Part shown: one piece after another, positions 35,760-44,479 of the stretch | How the letters are laid out: each line of letters begins with the position of its first letter | Numbering within the stretch: the first letter of the stretch is position 1 | NCBI RefSeq assembly: GCF_002233675.1 | Contig: NZ_NMUQ01000001.1 | Location: forward strand, 2,414,376-2,478,375 | Length of the DNA stretch: 64,000 nt | Source of the DNA: Paenibacillus herberti | GTDB lineage: Bacteria; Bacillota; Bacilli; Paenibacillales; Paenibacillaceae | Direction: 5' to 3' | Notes under the pieces: model-generated | Told to the model about the DNA's origin: nothing | The model's database searches: none | What the model saw: only the letters and a program-made list of their open reading frames with translations | Position numbers and translations under genes: made by a program

Positions 35760-38700
35760 TCAGCCGACAGCGATCCAGTTCACCGTTCCGCTCGGTGCTG
35801 GGCCGAAGCGCGTGCGGACAATGGCAAGTACAGCTCCATCGGCCGACTTGCTGCGGATAATAACACTGCATGAAGGATGATCACAGGAAGCCGTCAGTGC
35901 GTAAGCGGTATGGTCGAAGCTTTCGGGGAAGTGGATAGGAAGTTCTACTTCTCCTGCCGTTTCCTCAAAGGCAAAGGCAACAAGCCCAAACTTAGGCTGA
36001 GCGGAATTTATCGGCTGTACGATTGGCTGAATTGGATTACTTACCGCTTCGCGCAGCTCCTCTACGCGCATCAGACAGCGGGACTCAAATGCGGATAGCT
36101 CTGCCGTCAGCCCGTCGTACCTAGCCGCAAAGCCCGCTTGCGCTTGCTCTTGACGCGACTGACTCGCAGCGAGCTCTGCCGCAAGCTCCTCACATCTTGC
36201 CTTAAAGCCAGCCTGCGCGTTTAGATGGCGAGCATTCGCTTTTGCTGCTTCAGCTGCCAACTCATCGCATTTTGCCTTAAAGCCTGCTTGAGTGTTCACA
36301 AGGCGAGAATTCGCCTCTTCAGATTGGGCTACCACAGTAGCCAGCTCGTCGCATCTCGCCTCAAGGCTTGCCTGGGCGAGCAAATATCGGGCATTCGCGT
36401 CCGCTGCCTCTGCGGCCAGCTCATTATATCTACCCTCAAGGCTGGCCTGCGCCTGCACGTATCGGGCATTCGCCTCCGCCGTCCTGTCCGCCTCGGCGGC
36501 CAGCTCATCGCATCTCGCCTCAAGACTCGCTTGCGCCTGCTCCTGGCGTGCGGTCGCTTCCGCCGACCGAGCCGCCTCAGCAGCCAGTTCGCTGCATCTC
36601 GCCTCAAGACTCGCTTGCGCCTGCTCCTGGCGCGCGGTCGCTTCCGCCGACCGAGCCGCCTCAACAGCCAGTTCGCTGCATCTCGCCTCAAGGCTCGCCT
36701 GCTCCTGCTCCTGGCGCGCAGCAACTTCCGCCGACCGAGCCGCCTCAGCGGCCAGCTCGATACATCGCGCCTCCAGCCTCGTCTGTTCCTGCTCATAGCG
36801 CGTGTTCACTTCCGCTGCCCGAGCTGCCTCAGCAGCCAGCTCGATACATCGCGCCTCCAGACTTACCTGTGCGACATGATGGCGAGATTCGAACGCAGTA
36901 AGCTCTGCCGTGAGCTCCTCGCACTGCGCTCCAAGAACCGCCAGCTCACGCTGCAGCTCTTCTTTGCCCTCTACTGCGACACGCCGGAGCTCCAACGTAA
37001 TCTCCTCGCTGAGAGACACCAGGCTGATCGAACCGACTTGCAGTTGCGCAGCACCTACACTGCCCGGTGCCAAATGACGAGAAGCGACCGCTTCATCCTG
37101 CAGTTGCTCCGTGCCGACTGACTGCGGCTGAAGATGCTTGCCGCTGATCGAATCCGGAGCAAGCTTCTCTCCTGTCACGGCTCCGGCCGACAGCTTACTG
37201 TCAGTTACGGCTCCATCCGCTAGTTGGCCGCTGCCTACCGCTTCCAGATCCAGTTGATCCCGGCCTACCGCATTCGGCTCCAGATGAGCCGATGAGATGC
37301 TTCCTCCCGCAATATGATGCGGTTGTACGGATTCCGGAGCTATATGCACCGGCCCGACGGAGTGGGGCTTCAATTGCTTCTGGCCGATCGAAGCTTCCTG
37401 CAAATGCTCTGTAGTCAGCGATTGATGCGCAAGATGCTGGGATTGCACGGCTGCTTTGGCCAAATGATGGCTCTGCACCGCTTCGGCAGCGATATGGTCG
37501 CTGAGCACACTGCCTCTCTCCAGATGACCGTTATGCACCGATCCTGCCTCAAGAGCAGCCGATCCGACGCTGCCGGGGGCAAGATGGCGAGTCTGAACAG
37601 AAGATTCGGCCAACTGCTTAGAACCGACGCTGCCTTCCTCTATCTGCTCCGATCCAACGGAGCCGCTTGCCAATCGGCTCCGCTCAACCGCTCCGTCCTG
37701 AATATGGGCCGCTCCAACAGAGCGAAGCTGCAACTGCGCCTGCCCTACCGCTCCTGGAGCGAGCTTAGCGTTAGAAACGCTTTGGTCCGCCAGCTTTTCC
37801 TGCGTCACTGCGCCTTCCATCAATTTCTCCGTCGACACTGATTCCGGGGAAAGCTTGAGTGAGCTGACCATATAATCAGCCAAGTGACGAGCCGTAACTG
37901 ATCTCCCGGACAACACGCGTCCGTCCACTATTCCGTCCGCCATATGGTGATTGGCTACTGCCTGCTCCGCAATACAGCTCGCGCTGATTGATTCCGGTGC
38001 GAGATGTGCCGCCTGCACAGCACCCGCTTGCAATTTGTCGGAGCTAACGCTGCCTGCGGCAAGATGACGCGTCTGTACCGATTCATTGGCCAGCTTAGCT
38101 GAGCTGACGCTGACATCCGCTAGCTTTTCCGCTGTCACTGCTTGATCGGACAGCTTGCTTGTTGTCACCGAGTCCGCCTGCAGCTTCTCCGAGCTGACGC
38201 TCTCTTCTCTCAATTGACGACTGCTGATAGCGCCCGGTGAAATATGGCGGCCTTCCACCCCATCCGTCCTCAGCTGCTCGCCGCCGACCGCTTCTTGAGC
38301 AATCGCTTCTTGGCCGACGCTGCCTGCTCCCAGTTCACGGGCGCCTACGGCTCCCTCTACCAGATGTCTGGGCCCGATGCTGGCTTCCTCCAAGTGACTG
38401 CCCTTCACAGAGCCTTCTTGGATTTGCTCCGAACCGACTGCGCCGGCTTCTAAATGCCGTGATTGAACGACTCCATCCTGCAGCTTCTCAGCCGTTACCG
38501 ATCCATCCTGCAGCTTGGAGGTCGATACTGCCTGTTCGCCGAGCTTGGCATTGTCGACCGAACCGCTTGCAAGCGCCGATGCACCAATCGATTCCGGTCC
38601 ATAGAGACGGTATGTCAGGCTTTCATCTGCAAGAAATTCCGCTGTCAAGGAGCGCGGTTTGATATGACGAGCCTCTACAGAGCCATCCTGCAGTTTATGG

Positions 38701-39338
38701 CCAGGGAAGCTGCGATCCGCCAGCTTCTCAGGCGTAATGCTGCCGTCTCTAATTTTAGAGACCGTGATACTGCCATCTTGCAGCTTGCTGCCGCCGACAG
38801 CACCGTCGGCCAAATGTTCCTCAAATATAGACTCCGAAGCAAGCTTGCTTGAGGTGACAGCGCCCTCCCGAAGCTTGATTGAGCTTACCGAGCCATCAGC
38901 AAGTGAAGCCTCATTAACCGCTTCCTTCGCCAGCTTGCCGGACGTTACGCTCCGAGCGGCTAGCTTTTCAGACACTACTGTTCCATCCGCAAGATCGGAT
39001 CCGAATACAAGTGGAATGGCGCTTCCCGGTGCGCGCCTCTCCTCCAGCATTGCGACCAGCATTTCGTTCGTCTCAGCCTCACCGCTCGGTTCAGCCTGCT
39101 CCTGCACTGCGCCCTCCGCAGTTTCTTCCAGTACAGCTGGATCTTCATCAGTCGGCAGCAGCTCATCTTCAATTTCCAGCTCTGCCGGCGCAGGCAGTGC
39201 CTCCACCCTGCTGATTTGGAGCTGCTTCTGACCGTACTTCATTTCATCAATCCACTCGATTTCCGAGTAAGACGGATTTTCCACCTGTAAAATCTTCTTA
39301 CGTGGCTTCGGCAGCTTGCCCTTCCGGTTGTTTGCCAT
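35760..39338 (-). CDS. Giant decapeptide-repeat and coiled-coil protein ending in WIAVG (putative spore-surface fibre)
   Basis: 1192 residues from ATG 39338, chosen for AAGGAGAGGACT directly upstream; a longer frame to 39503 has no site. Residues 1-50 are basic (RKGKLPKPRKK), 51-115 acidic. Residues 116-775 are about 66 unbroken repeats of exactly ten residues, consensus L-x-x-G/E-S/A-V-x-x-x-K/H (LADGSVSSIK, LQDGSVTAEK). Residues 776-1100 form a coiled coil of 28-residue units (ASLEARCSELAAEAARSAEA), two shortened to 25. The last 92 residues are a beta-rich domain (AFAFEETAGEVELPIHF) ending VNWIAVG, like the WIAG-tail proteins of Paenibacillus. The repeats resemble tail-fibre repeats. There is no signal peptide, consistent with a protein made in the mother cell. 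Function is inferred. Confidence 0.85.
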   Translation of the reverse strand: MANNRKGKLPKPRKKILQVENPSYSEIEWIDEMKYGQKQLQISRVEALPAPAELEIEDELLPTDEDPAVLEETAEGAVQEQAEPSGEAETNEMLVAMLEERRAPGSAIPLVFGSDLADGTVVSEKLAARSVTSGKLAKEAVNEASLADGSVSSIKLREGAVTSSKLASESIFEEHLADGAVGGSKLQDGSITVSKIRDGSITPEKLADRSFPGHKLQDGSVEARHIKPRSLTAEFLADESLTYRLYGPESIGASALASGSVDNAKLGEQAVSTSKLQDGSVTAEKLQDGVVQSRHLEAGAVGSEQIQEGSVKGSHLEEASIGPRHLVEGAVGARELGAGSVGQEAIAQEAVGGEQLRTDGVEGRHISPGAISSRQLREESVSSEKLQADSVTTSKLSDQAVTAEKLADVSVSSAKLANESVQTRHLAAGSVSSDKLQAGAVQAAHLAPESISASCIAEQAVANHHMADGIVDGRVLSGRSVTARHLADYMVSSLKLSPESVSTEKLMEGAVTQEKLADQSVSNAKLAPGAVGQAQLQLRSVGAAHIQDGAVERSRLASGSVGSEQIEEGSVGSKQLAESSVQTRHLAPGSVGSAALEAGSVHNGHLERGSVLSDHIAAEAVQSHHLAKAAVQSQHLAHQSLTTEHLQEASIGQKQLKPHSVGPVHIAPESVQPHHIAGGSISSAHLEPNAVGRDQLDLEAVGSGQLADGAVTDSKLSAGAVTGEKLAPDSISGKHLQPQSVGTEQLQDEAVASRHLAPGSVGAAQLQVGSISLVSLSEEITLELRRVAVEGKEELQRELAVLGAQCEELTAELTAFESRHHVAQVSLEARCIELAAEAARAAEVNTRYEQEQTRLEARCIELAAEAARSAEVAARQEQEQASLEARCSELAVEAARSAEATARQEQAQASLEARCSELAAEAARSAEATARQEQAQASLEARCDELAAEADRTAEANARYVQAQASLEGRYNELAAEAADANARYLLAQASLEARCDELATVVAQSEEANSRLVNTQAGFKAKCDELAAEAAKANARHLNAQAGFKARCEELAAELAASQSRQEQAQAGFAARYDGLTAELSAFESRCLMRVEELREAVSNPIQPIVQPINSAQPKFGLVAFAFEETAGEVELPIHFPESFDHTAYALTASCDHPSCSVIIRSKSADGAVLAIVRTRFGPAPSGTVNWIAVG
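37014..38993 (-). repeat. Coding array of about 66 thirty-base units
   Basis: This stretch encodes the ten-residue repeats without a single insertion or deletion, so the period is exactly 30 bases over about 1980 bases. DNA identity between units is low, while the residue pattern is kept, which points to selection on the protein fold and an old expansion. Confidence 0.85.
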
Positions 39339-39423
39339 AGTCCTCTCCTTCGATTCCGACATCATCAGAGCTACTATATGCACGAGGCTAGGCTTTTTTA
39401 CCGGTTGTGGACAGCCATCTCGA

Positions 39424-39466
39424 CAAAAAAAGCCTGTCCTCCGCCTTAAATGGCAGCCGGACAGGT
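39424..39466 (-). terminator. Second hairpin-terminator after the HPr-kinase-like gene
   Basis: GGACAGG and CCTGTCC (39459-39465 with 39433-39439) pair on the minus strand, followed by seven T. Confidence 0.6.
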
Positions 39467-39477
39467 ACATTTTGCAA

Positions 39478-39522
39478 AATAAAAAAAGCCGCCAGGAGAT
39501 CAATCCTCCTGAAGCCGGCTCA
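39478..39522 (-). terminator. Terminator overlapping the end of the HPr-kinase-like gene
   Basis: On the minus strand AGCCGGCTTCAGGAG pairs imperfectly with CTCCTGGCGGCT, and TTTTTTTATTTT follows. The stop codon lies in the loop. Confidence 0.75.
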
Positions 39523-40414
39523 TGAATTCCTCTACTGCGCTGTAGCCCTGCTGTTGCAAATACCAGTTGTTAGCGGCAGCCTCCACTAGGCTTGCCACGT
39601 CGCGGCCCGGCTGCAGTTGAATTTGAATATGCGGGATTTTGACGCCCATATAATCGGTGTACCTTTCCTCTACTTCAAGATCGTTGTTCAGGTCGTTGTC
39701 CTGCCATTTGGTCAACTCAATATCAAGCGCGATACGAGTCTCCTCCTGGAAAGCTTTGCGCCCATAAAGCCTTACAACATTGATAAGTCCGATGCTCCGC
39801 AGCGCGAGGAACTCTTTCGTTTTGCCGTTATGCGTGCCAAGCAGCGTCCTCGGACTCAGCTTTTTGAGCACGATCACATCATCAGCTACTAGTCGATGGC
39901 CCCGTCTGATCAGAGAGTGGGCGGTTTCACTTTTACCAGCGCCGGAAGCTCCCCTTAGCAAAATGCCAATGCCTGACACATTGACACAAACGCCATGGAT
40001 CCCGATATGCTCGGCCAGCTCTTTGACCAGATAAGCATCCATCATCGCCATAAACTCTGCTGTGGACTGACTCGTACGCAGGAGAGGAATACCTTCCTCC
40101 TCACAATAACGCATCAAGTATTTCAGACCATCCTGACCCGCAGTAATGATGAAGCAAGGCGGATGGTATTTGACGATATTACGGATATGAAGATTGCGCT
40201 CCAGCTCCGTGAGCTTATGTAGATAAGTGATCTCCTTAATGCCAAGTACCTGAACCCGCTCCATCGGAAAATAATCAAAATAACCGACAAACTCCAGCCC
40301 TGGCCGATGACCTCCTGGCTTAGTCACTTCGCAGTCGAGATTTCCCTCTCCCGCCAGCACCTCCAGCTTGAAATGATCGGCCAGGCGCCGAACCGTCATG
40401 GGACGTTTGCTCAT
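39500..40414 (-). CDS. HPr kinase/phosphorylase paralogue with a degenerate signature
   Basis: 304 residues; AGGAGGGAGATTCCTGAAC precedes the ATG. The N-terminal domain is present. The C-terminal kinase domain has IHGVCVNVSGIGILL, P-loop GASGAGKSE, and RGHRLVADDVIVLK. The family signature normally read as E-I-R-G-x-G-I is here ALRSIGLINV: the Glu and the Gly after Arg are lost, and these residues take part in the phosphorylase activity. True hprK is normally followed by lgt, which is absent. So this is probably a second, specialised protein-serine kinase rather than the carbon-catabolite HPr kinase. It lies between a broken acetyltransferase gene and the giant repeat protein. Confidence 0.8.
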   Translation of the reverse strand: MSKRPMTVRRLADHFKLEVLAGEGNLDCEVTKPGGHRPGLEFVGYFDYFPMERVQVLGIKEITYLHKLTELERNLHIRNIVKYHPPCFIITAGQDGLKYLMRYCEEEGIPLLRTSQSTAEFMAMMDAYLVKELAEHIGIHGVCVNVSGIGILLRGASGAGKSETAHSLIRRGHRLVADDVIVLKKLSPRTLLGTHNGKTKEFLALRSIGLINVVRLYGRKAFQEETRIALDIELTKWQDNDLNNDLEVEERYTDYMGVKIPHIQIQLQPGRDVASLVEAAANNWYLQQQGYSAVEEFMSRLQED

Positions 40415-40434
40415 GTTCAGGAATCTCCCTCCTG

Positions 40435-40979
40435 TTAATCAATTCCCAGCTCATAGGTCAAAAAATGCTGTTCAAGCACATAACCGGCGGACTCGTACAA
40501 CCCTCTGGCCTTCGCATTATCCGGTGCTGTCGACAGTTGGATGTAGGCCGCTCCCGTGTCCCTCGCATGCTGCTCGGCAGCTTGCGTGCTGCTCCTTGGC
40601 CGCGCCAATTTTCATCTATGTACAAGTCGTTCAGAATCCACGCGCGGCGCATAGAAAGAGAGGAGAACACCGGGTAGAGCTGCGCAAAGCCAATCCGCTC
40701 ATCTCCGAATATCGCAACTAGAATAATAGAATCCTGCCACTGAAGCCTCTCTTGGATGAACAAACGCGCGTCATCCCTCTGCTCCTGCGTGTCCGGATGA
40801 CCATAAAATTGCCGATAGTGGTGAAAAAGCCGGGACAGCTCTTCTTCCATCCCGGCATCAGCATTCAATGCCTGGACAACCTGGAGAGATTTGCGCCCAA
40901 GTTCCTCGCTAACAGGACTGCTATCGGCAGACTCTTCAAGTCTATTCCCGTTGTTTTCCTCTTCCCTGTACTGTTCCAT
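40435..40979 (-). pseudogene. GNAT acetyltransferase with a single frameshift
   Basis: From ATG 40979 the frame reads a helical N-terminus and then a GNAT core: SIILVAIFGDERIGFAQLYP, AWILNDLYIDENWRGQGAARKL (acetyl-CoA loop RGQGAA). Right after KL, near 40575, one base is missing; the neighbouring frame continues perfectly, EQHARDTGAAYIQLSTAP, ARGLYESAGYVLEQHF and ends at 40435-40437. The repaired protein has about 180 residues. The intact rest suggests a recent mutation or a read error. The gene ends 21 bases before the HPr-kinase-like ATG, so the two are probably co-transcribed. Confidence 0.8.
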
Positions 40980-41087
40980 GTCGCATACCCCCGTGAAAGC
41001 TTTTCTTCACTTTAGCCGGAGCCGCTGCAGAGCCGCCATGGAGAATGATGCTGAATAGATGGATCGTATGACAGCTCCAATTTAAGC

Positions 41088-41585
41088 TTAAGCTTGGGGT
41101 TTGAATCCCTCTTCCAAGAGATACTCTTCTGCTTCATCATAGGTTTCAAAAGCCATTTCCAAATTCAGACCCGCGTAAAGGTACCAGAGATCTTCTTCAT
41201 TACGCAGCTCAAGTGAGTTGCCTTCGGCATTCATCCAGTGACTCTTAGTCATCCGTCTGCGCCTTGCAGCACGGCTCTGTCCCGGCTCCTGAGCAGGAGC
41301 AGATGGAGCTTTAGAGAGGGAGGCGATTGAGGCCGAGGTCAAGCGGCGCAGCTCTTCCGCGTCCATATCCCGGATGCTGGTGTAACCCTTATCATCCGTT
41401 TCATAACCGTCCAGCAGACCGGCGAATATATAACCGCTGCCGTTGGGATGCAAACGATATACAACAGTCTTTTTCTCGTGAAGACTTCCTTCAAAATGAA
41501 AATTAACCCTGCCCATCGACACATCGTTGCGCGTCAGCTTCGGGAAGGAAGTAAAGAGTTCTAGTTTTTCTTGGAAAGATAACAT
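41088..41585 (-). CDS. Conserved-looking soluble protein, unknown
   Basis: 165 residues; ccggaggttttc precedes the ATG. The N-terminal half (LSFQEKLELFTSFPKLTRND, VSMGRVNFHFEGSLHEKK, VVYRLHPNGSGYIFAGLL) looks like a compact alpha/beta domain. An Ala/Pro/Arg linker (residues 90-112) leads to a C-terminal piece (WYLYAGLNLEMAFETYDEAE). No signal or membrane helix is present. The family is not recognised. It is the first gene downstream of the DUF2500 gene on the same strand, with 60 bases between. Confidence 0.75.
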   Translation of the reverse strand: MLSFQEKLELFTSFPKLTRNDVSMGRVNFHFEGSLHEKKTVVYRLHPNGSGYIFAGLLDGYETDDKGYTSIRDMDAEELRRLTSASIASLSKAPSAPAQEPGQSRAARRRRMTKSHWMNAEGNSLELRNEEDLWYLYAGLNLEMAFETYDEAEEYLLEEGFKPQA

Positions 41586-41645
41586 GAAAACCTCCGGTAA
41601 TGTAATGAGTTGTACCTTGCATTATATCACAGAAGTCTGCTAGCT

Positions 41646-42044
41646 TTAATTCCCTTGGCTGTAGGGCTGAGCGAGGCGGTTGAACCCTTGGAACCGAGTT
41701 CCCTGATAGGTCAGTTCTCCCTGATCTCCCACAACGAGCAAACCATATTGATTATCCGGAACGGGGATTTCTTTACGGCTACCATCTCCAAATTCGAAGG
41801 TTACAAAATAACTGGTATTGGCGGATGAGTCTCCGCTTCCGCCCCATACCTCCGTACGCTTATCAGCAATACGGCATGGTACAGTTATGACTGGCGAAGC
41901 ATTATTGCGGCCCCAAGTCAGCAATCCTTTGCCAATTACGAAGACAAACGTTCCTATAATGAGCACAAAAACAAGGCCTATAAAGATAGGTCCAAACTTT
42001 TCCACGAAATTAAACATCGGATCATCACCAAATCCTCCAGCCAT
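41646..42044 (-). CDS. DUF2500 family membrane protein
   Basis: 132 residues with one membrane helix at about 16-40 (GPIFIGLVFVLIIGTFVFVIG), followed by an outside domain typical of DUF2500: PVITVPCRIADKRTEVW, SYFVTFEFGDGSRKEIPVP, YGLLVVGDQGELTYQGTRFQGF. The ribosome site is gagggattATG-like (gatggagggattatga before the start). Function unknown in the family. It lies upstream of the 41088-41585 gene and downstream of the cotS terminator, so it likely has its own promoter. Confidence 0.85.
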   Translation of the reverse strand: MAGGFGDDPMFNFVEKFGPIFIGLVFVLIIGTFVFVIGKGLLTWGRNNASPVITVPCRIADKRTEVWGGSGDSSANTSYFVTFEFGDGSRKEIPVPDNQYGLLVVGDQGELTYQGTRFQGFNRLAQPYSQGN

Positions 42045-42117
42045 TCATAATCCCTCCATCGCAATCTATCGTATTAGAATAGAAGATATGGAGTATTTTT
42101 ACAATCCCCAGTTCAAT

Positions 42118-42148
42118 ATAAAAAGAGACGCCTCTGGCGCCCCTTATA
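42118..42148 (-). terminator. Terminator of the cotS operon
   Basis: On the minus strand GGCGCC pairs with GGCGTC (one wobble) around AGA and TTTTTATA follows, seven bases after the cotS stop. Confidence 0.65.
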
Positions 42149-42154
42149 ACCGGA

Positions 42155-43177
42155 CTATTTGAGCGCATTCCTTACGATCCTGTTCCAGGAAAGCAGCATT
42201 CGCATGCGACTTATATCGTTTTGAATAAGAGCCTCAAATTTCTCATACGAAGTGGTCAAATCCCACTCCAAGCGATTGTTAAAGTATTTACTGGCTAAGC
42301 CGTAAAACAAGTGGGGATAAAGCAAATCCGCATAAATAACTCTACACTCTTCTGGTCTAAGGGGATGAATCTGATGATACGCACGCAGCATGGATGTTGC
42401 TTTGATAATGCCCCATCCTTTTTTCTTCATGATCTTATTAAATATTTTGCGGATATCCCTTGCAGGAAGATCAATGGTCAGTGAATCCAAGTCAATTACG
42501 TGGTAGCCTCTGCGAGCCTTGATCAAGTTTCCAGCCGCAAAATCCTGATGGCATAAATTGCGTTGTACCGATACTTTATTCACCCAATTTCGATACGCTT
42601 TTCCTTGGATGATGCTCAGTGCCTCTTTACCTTGAGCTATAAATCGGTCGACATGTTTCAAATAGAGCTTTGAGAAAGCGTTATTATTTAATTTTGCTAC
42701 GGCTTTGTACAATTCAAGATTGTCCAGATGACTCTGGTAAGAGCTCTCCCAGCGGCCGAGATGACTGCGTTCTTTGGTATCAGATTGGGAATGAAACCCT
42801 CGGGAAGCTTTATGAAATCGGCCCATCTCTCGCATAATCAAATTCATTTGCCTAGGCGTATAACTCTTGGGTGATATACCTGAAACCGCGTCAGAAAGAA
42901 CGTAGCTGCCACCGCTGACATCATCGGCAAAGTCTGCACCTGAGCGCGTACTTACAATTTTCGGAATTCTCGCACCGTTTTTTTGCAGATGTTTGGTCGC
43001 TTGTAAGAGGAAGAGCAGACGATCTTTTTCAGCCGGTGATTTTTTTAAAATCTTCGTCCCTGAGGACGTTTCAATACTCCAGGCTGCTTTTTTCCCTTTG
43101 TCATTAATGACATGAATATTTTTAACACTCAGAGGGTATTGGGACAGAATCGTTTTAACATTGGACTCGTTCTCCAT
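42155..43177 (-). CDS. cotS: CotS-family spore coat protein (aminoglycoside-phosphotransferase fold)
   Basis: 340 residues from ATG 43177, preceded by AAGGG; a TTG at 43189 overlapping the previous stop is an alternative. The fold is that of small-molecule kinases: AAWSIETSSGTKILKKSP (nucleotide-binding strand and lysine), HLQKNGARIPKIV, the catalytic-loop region NLCHQDFAAGNLI and the metal-binding region YHVIDLDSLTIDLPARDI. CotS is an inner coat protein of B. subtilis spores. The gene is the last of a four-gene operon with two sugar-nucleotide enzymes and a glycosyltransferase. Here catalytic residues (HQD and D of VIDLD) look intact, so it could phosphorylate a sugar or glycan. Confidence 0.88.
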   Translation of the reverse strand: MENESNVKTILSQYPLSVKNIHVINDKGKKAAWSIETSSGTKILKKSPAEKDRLLFLLQATKHLQKNGARIPKIVSTRSGADFADDVSGGSYVLSDAVSGISPKSYTPRQMNLIMREMGRFHKASRGFHSQSDTKERSHLGRWESSYQSHLDNLELYKAVAKLNNNAFSKLYLKHVDRFIAQGKEALSIIQGKAYRNWVNKVSVQRNLCHQDFAAGNLIKARRGYHVIDLDSLTIDLPARDIRKIFNKIMKKKGWGIIKATSMLRAYHQIHPLRPEECRVIYADLLYPHLFYGLASKYFNNRLEWDLTTSYEKFEALIQNDISRMRMLLSWNRIVRNALK

Positions 43178-43185
43178 ATTATCTA

Positions 43186-44457
43186 TCAACCCTTAAGCTT
43201 TCGCTTGGATGTTTGCTGCTTCGGCTTCGGCTTCTTCTGCTTCGGTTTGCCCGTTTTAGATGTCACTTTGCGTTGTCCTCTTTTAACTGGTTTACGCAAT
43301 ACGCCCATCTTTGTCGGTTCACTATTATAAGCTTCCATGTAAACTTTATTGAACCGATTGGCCACATGAGTAAAGGTGAAGGCAGTGTCTACAACTTCCC
43401 TTCCTTGGCGCGCCATGTTTGCTGCTTCCTCTTTATCCGTCAGCATAACATCGATGGCGCTTGCGAATGACTCCGCCTTATTATATTCCTTTACGATATA
43501 TCCATTGACTCCATGCGAGATGACCTCGCTATTGCCACCGCGATCCGTCGTAATAACAGGCGTTCCAGCAGCCATCGCTTCGTACAGCACACGCGCCAGC
43601 GGCTCCTGCCATTGCGAGCTGCAAACAAACACATCACCCATCAAGAAATAATTTTGAATCTCATCCGAAGGGACATATTTGGTAAAAATAACCTTGTCTC
43701 CATAAGGCTTAGCAAGCTGCTTTAAAATCCGTCCGTAATTGTCCACCGCGTCGTCGCTGAACCATTTTCCTCCGACGATAACTAAAACCGCGTTGGGATG
43801 TTTTTTTAAAACCGAATCCATCGCCTGGATGAGCAGATGCGGGCCTTTTTTGACGCTGAGGCGACCGACAAATAAAATGACCTTTTTATTTTTCAGATCA
43901 TATTTGGCACGCAGCTCCCTGCGTATCTCCTTACCTTTATCTGTCCAGCGAGGATGAAAAGTAGAGGGATCAAAACCTGAATAAACCGCCTTGACTTTAT
44001 TTCCAGAACCGGCGACCCGATCGGTCACCGTCTTTTTAATAAATTCGCTGACCGTCGTAATTTTGGAAGCATAATTCACACATAGCTCCGCATCTGCATC
44101 GGATAGTTTGTGGGTGGCAAACATCTCGTTATGCAGGCTGACAACAAAGCGACTGGAAGGACTTGCGGCTTTCAGTTTAATCAGATTTTTAGGACGATTA
44201 TACACATGCACAACATCATACTTAAACTGCTTGATTGATTCAGCTACTTTCGTAATGTATCTCTCCCGCGGATAGCGGTAGTAGGTCACACCATGAATGA
44301 TTTCATAATTGGACAGCTTCTCATCTGTAATGGAGTACACGGTTATCTCATGCTTTTTCGACAGAATTGGCAAGATACCGTCAATCATGATTTGAATCGC
44401 TCCACCCTTGACTGCAGGGCTAGGAAGCTTCTCGGTGCAAACAAATGCCAGCCTCAT
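43186..44457 (-). CDS. CotSA/YtcC-like glycosyltransferase family 4
   Basis: 423 residues; GGGAGG lies 11 bases before the ATG. GT-B fold: N-terminal LAFVCTEKLPSPAVKGGAIQ and VVHVYNRPKNL, C-terminal VILFVGRLSVKKGPHLLI, and SSQWQEPLARVLYEAMAAGTPVI with the family E-x7-E. The start closely matches CotSA of B. subtilis (TEKLP-PAV-GGAIQ). A 35-residue basic tail rich in Lys, Arg, Pro and Gln (GKPKQKKPKPKQQTSKRK) may bind an anionic spore layer. It is followed directly by cotS and preceded by the epimerase with 22 bases between. Probable role: adding sugars to a spore-coat component in the mother cell. Confidence 0.9.
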   Translation of the reverse strand: MRLAFVCTEKLPSPAVKGGAIQIMIDGILPILSKKHEITVYSITDEKLSNYEIIHGVTYYRYPRERYITKVAESIKQFKYDVVHVYNRPKNLIKLKAASPSSRFVVSLHNEMFATHKLSDADAELCVNYASKITTVSEFIKKTVTDRVAGSGNKVKAVYSGFDPSTFHPRWTDKGKEIRRELRAKYDLKNKKVILFVGRLSVKKGPHLLIQAMDSVLKKHPNAVLVIVGGKWFSDDAVDNYGRILKQLAKPYGDKVIFTKYVPSDEIQNYFLMGDVFVCSSQWQEPLARVLYEAMAAGTPVITTDRGGNSEVISHGVNGYIVKEYNKAESFASAIDVMLTDKEEAANMARQGREVVDTAFTFTHVANRFNKVYMEAYNSEPTKMGVLRKPVKRGQRKVTSKTGKPKQKKPKPKQQTSKRKLKG

Positions 44458-44479
44458 TTTTCTATCTGCCTCCCCTAGG

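Noticed and set aside
36225-37121. Open frames of 298, 168 and 177 codons opposite the coiled-coil repeats
   Set aside because: All follow the 84-base periodicity of the coiled-coil codons and lack ribosome sites.
37014-38993. CRISPR-like regular array
   Set aside because: The 30-base period is continuous coding with no constant repeat alternating with unique spacers, and no cas genes are nearby.
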